A DNA stretch of 64,000 bases from Paracoccus isoporae (lineage in GTDB: Bacteria > Pseudomonadota > Alphaproteobacteria > Rhodobacterales > Rhodobacteraceae): positions 62,001 through 126,000 of the forward strand of contig NZ_FNAH01000007.1 in the NCBI RefSeq assembly GCF_900101865.1. Direction: 5' to 3'. Of this stretch, positions 43,508-51,318 are shown piece by piece. The notes below the pieces were generated by a model. It ran no database searches. It was not told the origin of the DNA and was given only the letters and a program-made list of their open reading frames with translations. A program made the position numbers and the translations under genes. The first letter of the stretch is position 1. Each line of letters starts with the position of its first letter.

Positions 43508-44737
43508 ATGTCGCAGCCCGATGTGATCGTGATCGGGGCAGGCGTGATCGGCCTGTCCTCGGCGCTCGCGCTGCAGGCGCGGGGCCTGTCCGTGACGGTG
43601 CTGGACCGGGAAGGCCCGGCGGCGGGCGCATCGGCGGGCAATGCCAGTTGCTTCGCGTTCTCGGAAATCACCCCGCTGGCATCCCCCGCCACCTTGCTGA
43701 AGGCACCAAGCTGGCTGATGGACCCGCTGGGGCCACTGTCGGTGCCGCCCGCCTATGCGTGGCGGATCGCGCCCTGGATGGCGCGCTTCGCCGCCGCCGC
43801 CCTGCCGCATCGCGTCCGCCGCTCGACCGAGGCGCAGACCGCGCTGATCGACCTTGCGCGGGCCGAGCTGGAGCCGTTCCTCGCCGCCAATGGCCACGGC
43901 AATCTGCTGCGCAAATACGGCAACCTGCAGCCCTTCGAGACGGAAGCCGAGTTCCGCGCCGCGCAGCCGGTCTGGGAGGCGCGCGCCCGGCACGGCTTCG
44001 AGTTCCGCCACCTGACCCGCGACGAGATGGACGAGATCCAGCCTGGGCTTGCCCCGCGCTTCATCGGTGGCACCTTCACCCCGGCCTATTGGTCGATCTC
44101 CGACCCGAAGACCTACACCCTGGCCCTGGCCGAGCGTTTCACCGAACGCGGCGGCAGCATCGAGCGGGCCGAGGTGGCGGCGCTTCGGCTCGATGGCGAC
44201 GGTGTGCGCATCGACGACACGCGCCGGGCCGGCCATGTCGTGCTGGCGGCCGGCGCCTTCTCCCATCGCATCGCGCGCAGCCTCGGCGACCGCATTCCGC
44301 TGGAGACGGAGCGCGGATACAACACCACCCTGCCGCCGGAGGCCCTGGACCTGCGGGTGCAGATCACATTTGCCGGACATGGCTTCATGGTGACAAAGCT
44401 GGACAGCGGCATCCGCGTCGGCGGTGCGGTGGAACTGGGCGGGCTGGATGCGCCGCCGAATTTCCGCCGCGCGCAGGCGATGCTGGAGAAGGCGAAATCC
44501 TTCCTGCCCGATCTGAAACCGGAAGGCGGCCGGCAATGGATGGGCTTCCGCCCGTCGCTGCCCGACACGCTGCCGGTGATCGGGCCGTCCCGCGCCGGGC
44601 CGCGCGTGACCTATGCCTTCGGCAATGGCCATCTGGGCCTGACCCAATCGGCGGCCATGGCCCGGCTGGTGGCCGATCTGGTCACCGGCCAGCCCGCCGC
44701 CATCGACCTGTCCCCGTTTTCCCCGCAGCGGTTCTGA
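43508..44737 (+). CDS. FAD-dependent D-amino-acid dehydrogenase-like enzyme (D-hydroxyproline dehydrogenase)
   Basis: A 409-residue DAO-family flavoprotein. The FAD-binding GxGxxG motif is at residues 10-15 (VIGAGVIGLSSALAL) and the conserved SAGNAS segment follows. It resembles DadA-type dehydrogenases. In hydroxyproline operons such an enzyme oxidises cis-4-hydroxy-D-proline to delta1-pyrroline-4-hydroxy-2-carboxylate. It lies between the transporter and the epimerase that makes its substrate. Specificity is inferred from context. Confidence 0.85.
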   Translation: MSQPDVIVIGAGVIGLSSALALQARGLSVTVLDREGPAAGASAGNASCFAFSEITPLASPATLLKAPSWLMDPLGPLSVPPAYAWRIAPWMARFAAAALPHRVRRSTEAQTALIDLARAELEPFLAANGHGNLLRKYGNLQPFETEAEFRAAQPVWEARARHGFEFRHLTRDEMDEIQPGLAPRFIGGTFTPAYWSISDPKTYTLALAERFTERGGSIERAEVAALRLDGDGVRIDDTRRAGHVVLAAGAFSHRIARSLGDRIPLETERGYNTTLPPEALDLRVQITFAGHGFMVTKLDSGIRVGGAVELGGLDAPPNFRRAQAMLEKAKSFLPDLKPEGGRQWMGFRPSLPDTLPVIGPSRAGPRVTYAFGNGHLGLTQSAAMARLVADLVTGQPAAIDLSPFSPQRF

Positions 44738-44741
44738 AGCC

Positions 44742-45743
44742 ATGACCACCCACACATTTTCCTGCATCGACGGCCATACCTGCGGCAACCCGGTCCGCCT
44801 CGTCTCCGGCGGCGCGCCCCGGCTGGAGGGGGCGGACATGCTGGAGAAGCGCGCCCATTTCCTGCGCGAGTTCGACTGGATCCGCACCGGGCTGATGTTC
44901 GAGCCGCGCGGCCATGACATGATGTCGGGCACCATCCTCTATCCGCCGACGCGCCGCGATTGCGACGTGGCGGTGCTGTTCATCGAAACCTCGGGCTGTC
45001 TGGCCATGTGCGGGCACGGCACCATCGGCACCATCACCATGGGGATCGAGAACGGGCTGATCCACCCGCGCGAGCCGGGCCGCCTGTCGATCGAGACCCC
45101 GGCCGGCAAGGTCGACATCTCCTATCGCCAGGAGGGCCGCTTCGTCGAGGAGGTGCGCCTGACCAATGTGCCGGGCTTCCTTCATGCCGAGGGTCTGACC
45201 GCCGAGGTCGAGGGGCTGGGCGAGATCGTCGTGGACGTGGCCTATGGCGGCAATTTCTACGCCATCGTCGAGCCGCAGGCGCGTTTCCGCGACATGGCCG
45301 ATCACAGCGCCGCAGAGCTGATCGCCTGGTCGCCCCGGCTGCGCGCGGCGCTGAACGCGAAGTACGATTTCACCCATCCCGAACACTTCGCCATCAACGG
45401 GCTGTCGCATATCCTGTGGACCGGGCAGCCAACCGTCGCGGGCGCCCATGCCCGCAACGCGGTGTTCTATGGCGACAAGGCGATCGACCGCTCGCCCTGC
45501 GGCACCGGCACCTCGGCCCGGATGGCGCAGCTTGCGGCGAAGGGAAAGCTGAATCCTGGGGATGAATTCCACCACGAATCCATCATCGGCTCGATCTTCA
45601 AGGGCCGGGTCGAGGCCGCGACAGAGGTCGCCGGCCGCCCCGCCATCATTCCGTCCATCGCCGGATGGGCGCGGATGACCGGTTACAACACCATCTTCAT
45701 CGACGACCGCGACCCGTTCGCGCATGGGTTCGTGGTGACATGA
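44742..45743 (+). CDS. 4-hydroxyproline 2-epimerase
   Basis: A 333-residue proline-racemase-superfamily enzyme. Both catalytic cysteines are present: Cys90 in MCGHGTIG and Cys253 in [11 protein letters not shown]. The start [16 protein letters not shown] and the C-terminal [10 protein letters not shown] also fit 4-hydroxyproline epimerases. It converts trans-4-hydroxy-L-proline to cis-4-hydroxy-D-proline for the flavoprotein encoded just upstream. Proline racemase is the alternative; the setting favours the epimerase. It overlaps the aconitase-X gene by 4 bp. Confidence 0.92.
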   Translation: MTTHTFSCIDGHTCGNPVRLVSGGAPRLEGADMLEKRAHFLREFDWIRTGLMFEPRGHDMMSGTILYPPTRRDCDVAVLFIETSGCLAMCGHGTIGTITMGIENGLIHPREPGRLSIETPAGKVDISYRQEGRFVEEVRLTNVPGFLHAEGLTAEVEGLGEIVVDVAYGGNFYAIVEPQARFRDMADHSAAELIAWSPRLRAALNAKYDFTHPEHFAINGLSHILWTGQPTVAGAHARNAVFYGDKAIDRSPCGTGTSARMAQLAAKGKLNPGDEFHHESIIGSIFKGRVEAATEVAGRPAIIPSIAGWARMTGYNTIFIDDRDPFAHGFVVT

Positions 45744-47437
45744 CCGTCACCCGCATTCTGCCCGGCACGGCGGAGGGCCCCGTGCTGTCGATGGCGCATG
45801 GGCTCAGCTTCTGGGGCGGGGTGGACCCGGCCACCTCGCGTGTCATCGACGCGCACCACGAGGCGCATGACGCGGATCTGTCGGGGCAGGTGGTGCTGAT
45901 GCCGACCAGCCGGGGCTCGTGCTCCGGCTCGGGCGTGATCCTCGAGATGCTGCTGAACCGCCGCGCCCCCGCCGCGCTGATCTTCTCCGAGCCGGAGGAC
46001 GTGGCCACGCTCGGTGCGCTGATCGGGGCAGAGATGTTCGGCCTGTCGCTGCCGGTGCTGCGCGCCGACCCGGCAGATGTCGCGCGGCTGTCCACCGCCG
46101 CGCGGCTGCGCATCACCGCCGACGCAATCTGCGGCGCCGGCCCGGATCTGCCGACCGCTGATCTGCTCGCGGCCGAAATCGCGCTGAGCGACACCGACCG
46201 CGCCATGCTGCGCGGTGACATGGGCGAGGCTGCGGCGGTCTCGATGCGGATCATCCTCAGAATGGCGACACTGCAAGGCGCGCGCGACCTGATCGACGTC
46301 ACGCGCGGCCATATCGACGGCTGCATCCTCGCCAATCAGGCCAACCTGATCTTTGCGGAGACGATGGCCGAACGGGGCGCGCGGGTCGCGGTCCCCACAA
46401 CGATCAACGCGATTTCGATCGATCGCGAGCACTGGCAGTCGCAGGGGGTTCCGCCCGGTTTCGGTCGGCAGGCGGCACGGCTGGCCGATGCTTATACGGC
46501 GATGGGCTGCCGACCCAGCTTCACCTGCGCGCCCTATCAACTGGACGACCCCCCCGCACCGGGCGAGGCCATCGCCTGGGCCGAATCCAACGCGGTCGTG
46601 TTCGCCAATTCGGTGCTTGCGGCGCGGACGCCGAAACATCCCGATTACCTGGATCTCTGCATCGCCATCACCGGGCGCGCGCCGCGCGCGGGCGTGTATC
46701 TGGACGCGGCGCGTCGGGCGCGGCGCGTGCTGGAGTTCGACATTCCGGCCGGTGCCGATCCGTGCATCTGGCCGCTCATCGGCTATGTTGCCGGGCTGCG
46801 TGCGCCCGACCGCATCCCGCTGCTCACCGGCCTCGCGGCGTTGGCGCCCGGCCCCGATGATCTGAAGGCCCTCTGCGCGGCCTTCGGCACCACCTCCGCC
46901 GCGCCGATGCTGCATGTGGATGGCATCACACCCGAGGCCGGAGATGCCGCGGCGCCGGATTCCGACAGGGTCGCGATAAGCTGCACCGATCTGGCGGCGG
47001 CCTGGCAGGCGCTTAATGCCGGGCCGGAGCAGGTGGATCTGATCGCCATCGGCAGCCCCCATGCCTCGGTCACGGAATGCCAAGATCTTGCCCGGCTTCT
47101 GCGGGGGCAGCCGGTCGTGGCCGAGGTGATCGTGACGGCGGGCCGCGCTACCATCGCTAACCTGCGCACTGACGGCACGCTCGAGATGCTCGCCGCCTCG
47201 GGCGCCCGGGTTCTGCCCGATCTATGCTGGTGCTCGATCACCGAACCGGTTTTCCCGCCCGCCGCCCGCACGGTGATGACGAATTCCGGCAAATATGCCC
47301 ATTACGGCCCGGGCCTGTCCGGCCGCGCCATGCGTTTCGGCAGTCTCGCGGATTGCGCTCGCGCCGCATTGACCGGGCGCGCGGCTCAGACCTTGCCGGG
47401 CTGGCTCTGCCCCGATGAAAGGACCGCACATGCGTAG
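45740..47437 (+). CDS. Aconitase-X-type cis-3-hydroxy-L-proline dehydratase
   Basis: A 565-residue fusion of the small swivel domain (DUF126-like, residues about 1-130, with [18 protein letters not shown]) and the large aconitase-X domain (DUF521-like, about 150-565). Motifs of the family are [45 protein letters not shown] and [11 protein letters not shown]. Fused bacterial AcnX is cis-3-hydroxy-L-proline dehydratase and makes delta1-pyrroline-2-carboxylate. ATG 45740 overlaps the epimerase stop; the 3' end overlaps the next gene by 8 bp. Confidence 0.9.
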   Translation: MTVTRILPGTAEGPVLSMAHGLSFWGGVDPATSRVIDAHHEAHDADLSGQVVLMPTSRGSCSGSGVILEMLLNRRAPAALIFSEPEDVATLGALIGAEMFGLSLPVLRADPADVARLSTAARLRITADAICGAGPDLPTADLLAAEIALSDTDRAMLRGDMGEAAAVSMRIILRMATLQGARDLIDVTRGHIDGCILANQANLIFAETMAERGARVAVPTTINAISIDREHWQSQGVPPGFGRQAARLADAYTAMGCRPSFTCAPYQLDDPPAPGEAIAWAESNAVVFANSVLAARTPKHPDYLDLCIAITGRAPRAGVYLDAARRARRVLEFDIPAGADPCIWPLIGYVAGLRAPDRIPLLTGLAALAPGPDDLKALCAAFGTTSAAPMLHVDGITPEAGDAAAPDSDRVAISCTDLAAAWQALNAGPEQVDLIAIGSPHASVTECQDLARLLRGQPVVAEVIVTAGRATIANLRTDGTLEMLAASGARVLPDLCWCSITEPVFPPAARTVMTNSGKYAHYGPGLSGRAMRFGSLADCARAALTGRAAQTLPGWLCPDERTAHA

Positions 47438-48458
47438 CACGCAGACCGTTCACGTCATCTCTGCCCATGCCGAGGGCGAGGTCGGCGATGTCATCGTCGG
47501 CGGCGTGTTGCCTCCGCCCGGAGACACGATCTGGGCGCAGTCCCGCTGGATCGCGCAGGATGGGCGGCTGCGGAACTTCGTGCTGAACGAACCGCGCGGC
47601 GGGGTGTTCCGCCATGTCAACCTGCTGGTGCCGCCGAAACATCCCGAGGCCGATGCCGCCTTCATCATCATGGAGCCGGAGGACACGCCGCCCATGTCTG
47701 GCTCCAACTCCATCTGCGTCGCGACGGTGCTGCTCGATGGCGGGCTGATCCCGATGACGGAGCCGGAGACACATCTGACGCTGGAAGCGCCGGGCGGTCT
47801 TGTCCGGGTGCGGGCGGAGTGCCGCGATGGCAAGGCGCAGCGGATCTTCGTGCGCAACCTGCCCAGCTTCGCCGGCCCGCTGGATCAGACGCTGGAGGTC
47901 GAAGGGCTTGGCAGGCTGCGCGTCGATACGGCTTTCGGGGGCGACAGCTTCGTGATCGTCGATCCGCTTCAGATCGGCCTCGCCATGACGCAGGAGAACG
48001 CGCATGAAATCGCTCGGCTCGGGGTGCGGATCACCAATGCGGCCAATGCGCAGATGGCGTTCCGCCATCCCACCCTGCCGGATTGGCGCCATTTCAGCTT
48101 CTGTCTGTTCGCTGGTCCTGTGGCGCGGGACGGGCGGGAGCTGAGCACCAGCTCCGCCGTGGCGATCCAGCCGGGCAAGGTCGACCGCTCGCCCACCGGC
48201 ACGGCGCTGTCGGCGCGGATGGCGGTGCTGCATGCGCGCGGCGAGATGGGCGAGGACGACCACCTGACGGCCACATCGCTGATCGGCTCGCGCTTCGGCG
48301 GCCGGATCGTGGGCACGACCCTGCTGGGCGACCAGCCGGCCATTCTGCCCGAAATCTCAGGCCGGGGCTGGATCACCGGCATTCACCAGCACATGCGCGA
48401 CCCCGACGATCCCTGGCCGGAAGGCTATCGGCTGAGTGACAGCTGGGGGGCGCGATGA
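47430..48458 (+). CDS. Proline-racemase-superfamily protein, likely trans-3-hydroxy-L-proline dehydratase
   Basis: A 342-residue superfamily member. Both catalytic cysteine positions are changed: Ser90 in [10 protein letters not shown] and Thr256 in [11 protein letters not shown]. Loss of the second cysteine to Thr is known in trans-3-hydroxyproline dehydratases such as the human enzyme, which keep the first Cys. Ser at the first site makes a Ser/Thr pair here. With the reductase at 39240-40256 it would give L-proline. A GAAAGGA site precedes the ATG. Confidence 0.75.
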   Translation: MRSTQTVHVISAHAEGEVGDVIVGGVLPPPGDTIWAQSRWIAQDGRLRNFVLNEPRGGVFRHVNLLVPPKHPEADAAFIIMEPEDTPPMSGSNSICVATVLLDGGLIPMTEPETHLTLEAPGGLVRVRAECRDGKAQRIFVRNLPSFAGPLDQTLEVEGLGRLRVDTAFGGDSFVIVDPLQIGLAMTQENAHEIARLGVRITNAANAQMAFRHPTLPDWRHFSFCLFAGPVARDGRELSTSSAVAIQPGKVDRSPTGTALSARMAVLHARGEMGEDDHLTATSLIGSRFGGRIVGTTLLGDQPAILPEISGRGWITGIHQHMRDPDDPWPEGYRLSDSWGAR

Positions 48459-48525
48459 TCCGGTGCGACATTTGGAAAGGCCAGGGCGCTCCGCTATGCT
48501 GCGGCGCCAATCGGAAGGAGACGCG

Positions 48526-49230
48526 ATGAACAGGAAAGCCGCTTCGGTCCCAGGCGAGCGCAAGCGCGGCGAGGGCGTCAGGTTCGTCTACGAGATCCTG
48601 CGCGACGACATCATCAACCTGACCTTGCCGCCGGGCAGCCCGATCGACGAGGTCCAGCTTGCCGAGCGGCTGGAGATGTCGCGCACCCCGATCCGCGAGG
48701 CGCTTGTCCGGCTTGCGGGCGAGGGGCTGGTGACGACGCTGCCCAACCGCTCGACCATCGTGTCGAATATCGATTTTCTCAACATGCACGCGTTTTTCGA
48801 CGCGATCACGCTGATGTACCGGGTCACCACGCGGCTGGCCGCGGAATATCGCAGCGAGGCGGATCTGGACGAGATCCGCGCCCGCCAGGCCGATTTCGCG
48901 CGCGCCGTGGCGGATCAGGACGCGCTTGCCATGATCGCCAGCAATCGCGACTTCCACGCCGCCATCGGGCGGGCCGGGCGCAACCCCTATTATTCCGGCC
49001 TGTTCAACCGTCTGCTGGACGAGGGGCGGCGGATCCTGAGGATCTATTACTCCTCCTATAACGACCGGATGCCGCAGAGCGTGATCGACGAGCACGAGGC
49101 GATGATCGCGGCCATCGCGGCGCGCGACATCGCGGCCGCGGATAGGATCGGACAGCAGCACGCCAACCAGATCGTCGGCAAGATCCAGACCCTGATGGCG
49201 GAGGACCGGCGCCAGCCCATCGCGCTATAG
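48526..49230 (+). CDS. GntR-family (FCD) regulator of the hydroxyproline regulon
   Basis: A 234-residue regulator. The winged helix-turn-helix (DEVQLAERLEMSRTPIREALVRL, key pattern AERL then SRTPIREAL) is followed by an FCD domain with the FHAAIGRAGRN metal-site region. ATG 48526 has an AAGGAG site. It lies between the catabolic operon and the deaminase gene. Three matching palindromes (40295, 40471 and 49292) lie at the regulon's promoters, as expected for its dimeric operator. Confidence 0.88.
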   Translation: MNRKAASVPGERKRGEGVRFVYEILRDDIINLTLPPGSPIDEVQLAERLEMSRTPIREALVRLAGEGLVTTLPNRSTIVSNIDFLNMHAFFDAITLMYRVTTRLAAEYRSEADLDEIRARQADFARAVADQDALAMIASNRDFHAAIGRAGRNPYYSGLFNRLLDEGRRILRIYYSSYNDRMPQSVIDEHEAMIAAIAARDIAAADRIGQQHANQIVGKIQTLMAEDRRQPIAL

Positions 49231-49291
49231 GCCGGGTTCGCGCGCCGGGCCGGAGGCGCTGCTGACGTAGAAATTTCTGTCGACAAGTAAA

Positions 49292-49304
49292 ATACAAAGC
49301 GTAT
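49292..49304. promoter_or_regulatory. Candidate GntR operator 3: ATAC-N5-GTAT
   Basis: ATACAAAGCGTAT, within the longer palindrome AATACAAAGCGTATT, lies 65 bp before the deaminase ATG. A separate TGTCGACA palindrome is at 49278-49285. The spacing pattern is identical to operators 1 and 2. Confidence 0.65.
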
Positions 49305-49368
49305 TATGAATTGGGTCAAGGGCCGATTCGTCCAGGAATCGCTCGCTTATCTGCCTGAGGAGGCGCGT

Positions 49369-50331
49369 ATGGATTCGACGATTTTTTCCGGGACGGTGCC
49401 GGCGCTGATGACACCTTGCACGCCGGATCGCGGCCCGGATTTCGACGGGCTCGTCCGCGAGGGGCAGCGGCTGATCGAGGCGGGGATGTCGGCGGTGGTC
49501 TATTGCGGCTCGATGGGGGACTGGCCGCTTCTGACCGACGCGCAGCGCATGGAGGGGGTCGAGCGTCTGGTTAAGGCGGGCATCCCCACCATCGTCGGCA
49601 CCGGCGCGATCAACACGGCAAGCGCGGTGGCCCATGCCAGCCACGCCCAGAAGGTCGGTGCGCAGGGGCTGATGGTGATCCCGCGGGTCCTGTCGCGCGG
49701 GCCGGTCATCGCGGCGCAGAAGGCGCATTTCAAGGCCATACTCGCCGCCGCGCCGGATCTGCCCGCGGTCATCTATAACAGCCCATATTACGGCTTCGCG
49801 ACGCGGGCGGATTTGTTCTTCGCCCTGCGGGGCGAGCATCCGAATCTGGTCGGTTTCAAGGAATTCGGCGGGAATGACGATCTCAGCTATGCGGCCGAAA
49901 ACATTACAAGTCGTGACGACGAGGTGACGCTGATGATCGGCGTGGACACCGCCGTCTATCACGGCTTCGTCAATTGCGGGGCCACAGGCGCGATCACCGG
50001 GATCGGCTGCGTGCTGCCCAAGGAAGTGCTGCATCTGGTCAATCTCTGCCAGGCGGCGGCGCGGGGAGATGCCGAGGCGCGGTCGCGGGCGCGGGAGCTG
50101 GAAGAGGCGCTGTCCACCATGTCGAAATTCGATGAAGGGCCGGATCTGGTGCTCTATTTCAAGCATCTGATGGTGTTGAAAGGTTATCCCGAATTCGCGC
50201 TGAATTTCAACGAAACCGACGCGCTGAGCGAGAGCCAGAAGGGCTTTGCCGAGGCGCAGCTCAAGCTGTTCGACGCCTGGTATGCGGACTGGTCGAAGCA
50301 GGACGGGGCGGTGCGCAAATACGCCGCCTGA
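49369..50331 (+). CDS. 1-pyrroline-4-hydroxy-2-carboxylate deaminase (DHDPS family)
   Basis: A 320-residue class I aldolase-fold enzyme. The catalytic Tyr is in VIYNSPYYGF and the Schiff-base Lys in VGFKEFGG. It converts delta1-pyrroline-4-hydroxy-2-carboxylate to 2-oxoglutarate semialdehyde and ammonia, the step after the D-hydroxyproline dehydrogenase. The ATG at 49369 is chosen for its GAGGAGG site over an upstream in-frame ATG. It has its own promoter with operator 3 and is followed by a strong terminator. Confidence 0.88.
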   Translation: MDSTIFSGTVPALMTPCTPDRGPDFDGLVREGQRLIEAGMSAVVYCGSMGDWPLLTDAQRMEGVERLVKAGIPTIVGTGAINTASAVAHASHAQKVGAQGLMVIPRVLSRGPVIAAQKAHFKAILAAAPDLPAVIYNSPYYGFATRADLFFALRGEHPNLVGFKEFGGNDDLSYAAENITSRDDEVTLMIGVDTAVYHGFVNCGATGAITGIGCVLPKEVLHLVNLCQAAARGDAEARSRARELEEALSTMSKFDEGPDLVLYFKHLMVLKGYPEFALNFNETDALSESQKGFAEAQLKLFDAWYADWSKQDGAVRKYAA

Positions 50332-50346
50332 GGGGCCGCACAGCGC

Positions 50347-50385
50347 GTACACAGAATGTACACCGCCTGTACACCGGGCGTGCAC
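50347..50385 (+). repeat. Four GTRCAC units phased at 11 bp
   Basis: GTACAC starts at 50347, 50358 and 50369, and GTGCAC at 50380, each exactly 11 bp apart (one helical turn). The last unit is part of the terminator stem. It could be a binding array or a by-product of terminator duplication. Confidence 0.5.
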
Positions 50386-50407
50386 CGATGTGGTGCACGC
50401 CCTTTTT
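50376..50407 (+). terminator. Strong rho-independent terminator after deaminase gene
   Basis: A perfect 11-bp stem, GGGCGTGCACC with GGTGCACGCCC, a 5-base loop and a TTTTT run. It ends the rightward hydroxyproline transcripts. Confidence 0.85.
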
Positions 50408-50580
50408 CATGTTGGGGCAAAGCCGCGCCGTCTAGGGACGATCCGGTTGGGTAGTCGCCGCCCGGTTCCGTTTGTGACCCGCGCCGCGCGGCAGGCGGCT
50501 GACATATCGCATTCACGAAAATGTCATCTGCCCGCGCGGCCGTGAGGTCAACTTTTTGCGACCCGGTGCGTCTCGTTTCA

Positions 50581-50602
50581 CGTCCCCGCGCGCGCGGGGA
50601 CG
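50581..50602 (+). other. GC palindrome in the leader of the outer-membrane protein gene
   Basis: A 22-bp perfect palindrome whose half-site is CGTCCCCGCGC lies 30 bp before the ATG. A wider inverted repeat, CGCATTCAC at 50508-50516 and GTGAATGCG at 50610-50618, encloses it. Together they could fold the mRNA leader next to the ribosome-binding site (AAAAGG). Confidence 0.5.
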
Positions 50603-50632
50603 GTTTCTGGTGAATGCGAAAAGGTGGACGTG

Positions 50633-51157
50633 ATGAAAAAACAGGTAATCCTGGGGGCGGCCGTGCTGGCGCTGTCGGCAGGCTCGGTCCTGGCGCAGGA
50701 ATGGACGGGCTTTTATGCCGGTGCGGGGATCGGACGGGCCGAGGTGGACCCCGGTGCCGCGGCCAACAAGGAGGACGCGACGGCCTACGGCATTCATGCG
50801 GGCTATCGCCACGATCTCGGCCGCTGGGTTCTGGGCGGCGAGCTGGAGCATGACTGGACGGATATCGAGCTGGCCCCCGGCGCGATCACCGTGGACCGGG
50901 TGATGCGGGTCAAGGCGAGCGCGGGGTATGATCTGGGCCAGACGCTGCTTTATGCGACGGCCGGGGCCGCGCAGGTGGATGTGGACGGTCTGGGCGATGA
51001 CTGGGGCAGCTTCTACGGGATCGGTGCCGCCTATGCGGTCAGCCCGCGCGGCGTGGTCAGCCTTGAATTGCTGGAGCATGAGTTCGACGATATCGGCGAT
51101 TCCGGCGTCGATGCGGAGGCCTGGAGCGGCGGGCTGCGCGCCTCCTGGCGGTTCTGA
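50633..51157 (+). CDS. Outer-membrane beta-barrel protein (opacity/OmpA-like barrel)
   Basis: A 174-residue protein. The signal peptide is MKKQVILGAAVLALSAGS with cleavage after LAQ near residue 21. The mature part alternates hydrophobic and polar residues in eight short strands (for example WTGFYAGAGIG, GYRHDL, ASAGYDLGQTLLYATAGAAQ) and ends with a Phe (SWRF), the typical outer-membrane insertion signal. Function is unknown; it resembles small porin-like barrels of Alphaproteobacteria. ATG 50633 is preferred over a GTG three codons earlier. Confidence 0.83.
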   Translation: MKKQVILGAAVLALSAGSVLAQEWTGFYAGAGIGRAEVDPGAAANKEDATAYGIHAGYRHDLGRWVLGGELEHDWTDIELAPGAITVDRVMRVKASAGYDLGQTLLYATAGAAQVDVDGLGDDWGSFYGIGAAYAVSPRGVVSLELLEHEFDDIGDSGVDAEAWSGGLRASWRF

Positions 51158-51263
51158 TCTGCGCGGACCGGCGCGACGCGGCCCGGTCGGGTCGCGCGCC
51201 GGATTGCGCAGGCAGAGGCGGGCGGATCATGGAGCCGGACCCGTCCGCCCGTTGCAGCAATCG

Positions 51264-51290
51264 GCCGCCACGCTGATAAGGCGTGGCGGC
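51264..51290 (+). terminator. Terminator hairpin between the outer-membrane gene and putA
   Basis: A perfect 10-bp stem, GCCGCCACGC with GCGTGGCGGC, and a 7-base loop, followed by GTTTGTCGTTTT. It serves the rightward outer-membrane protein transcript; no T-run is seen for the leftward direction. Confidence 0.75.
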
Positions 51291-51318
51291 GTTTGTCGTT
51301 TTGCGACGTGGTCCCGGT

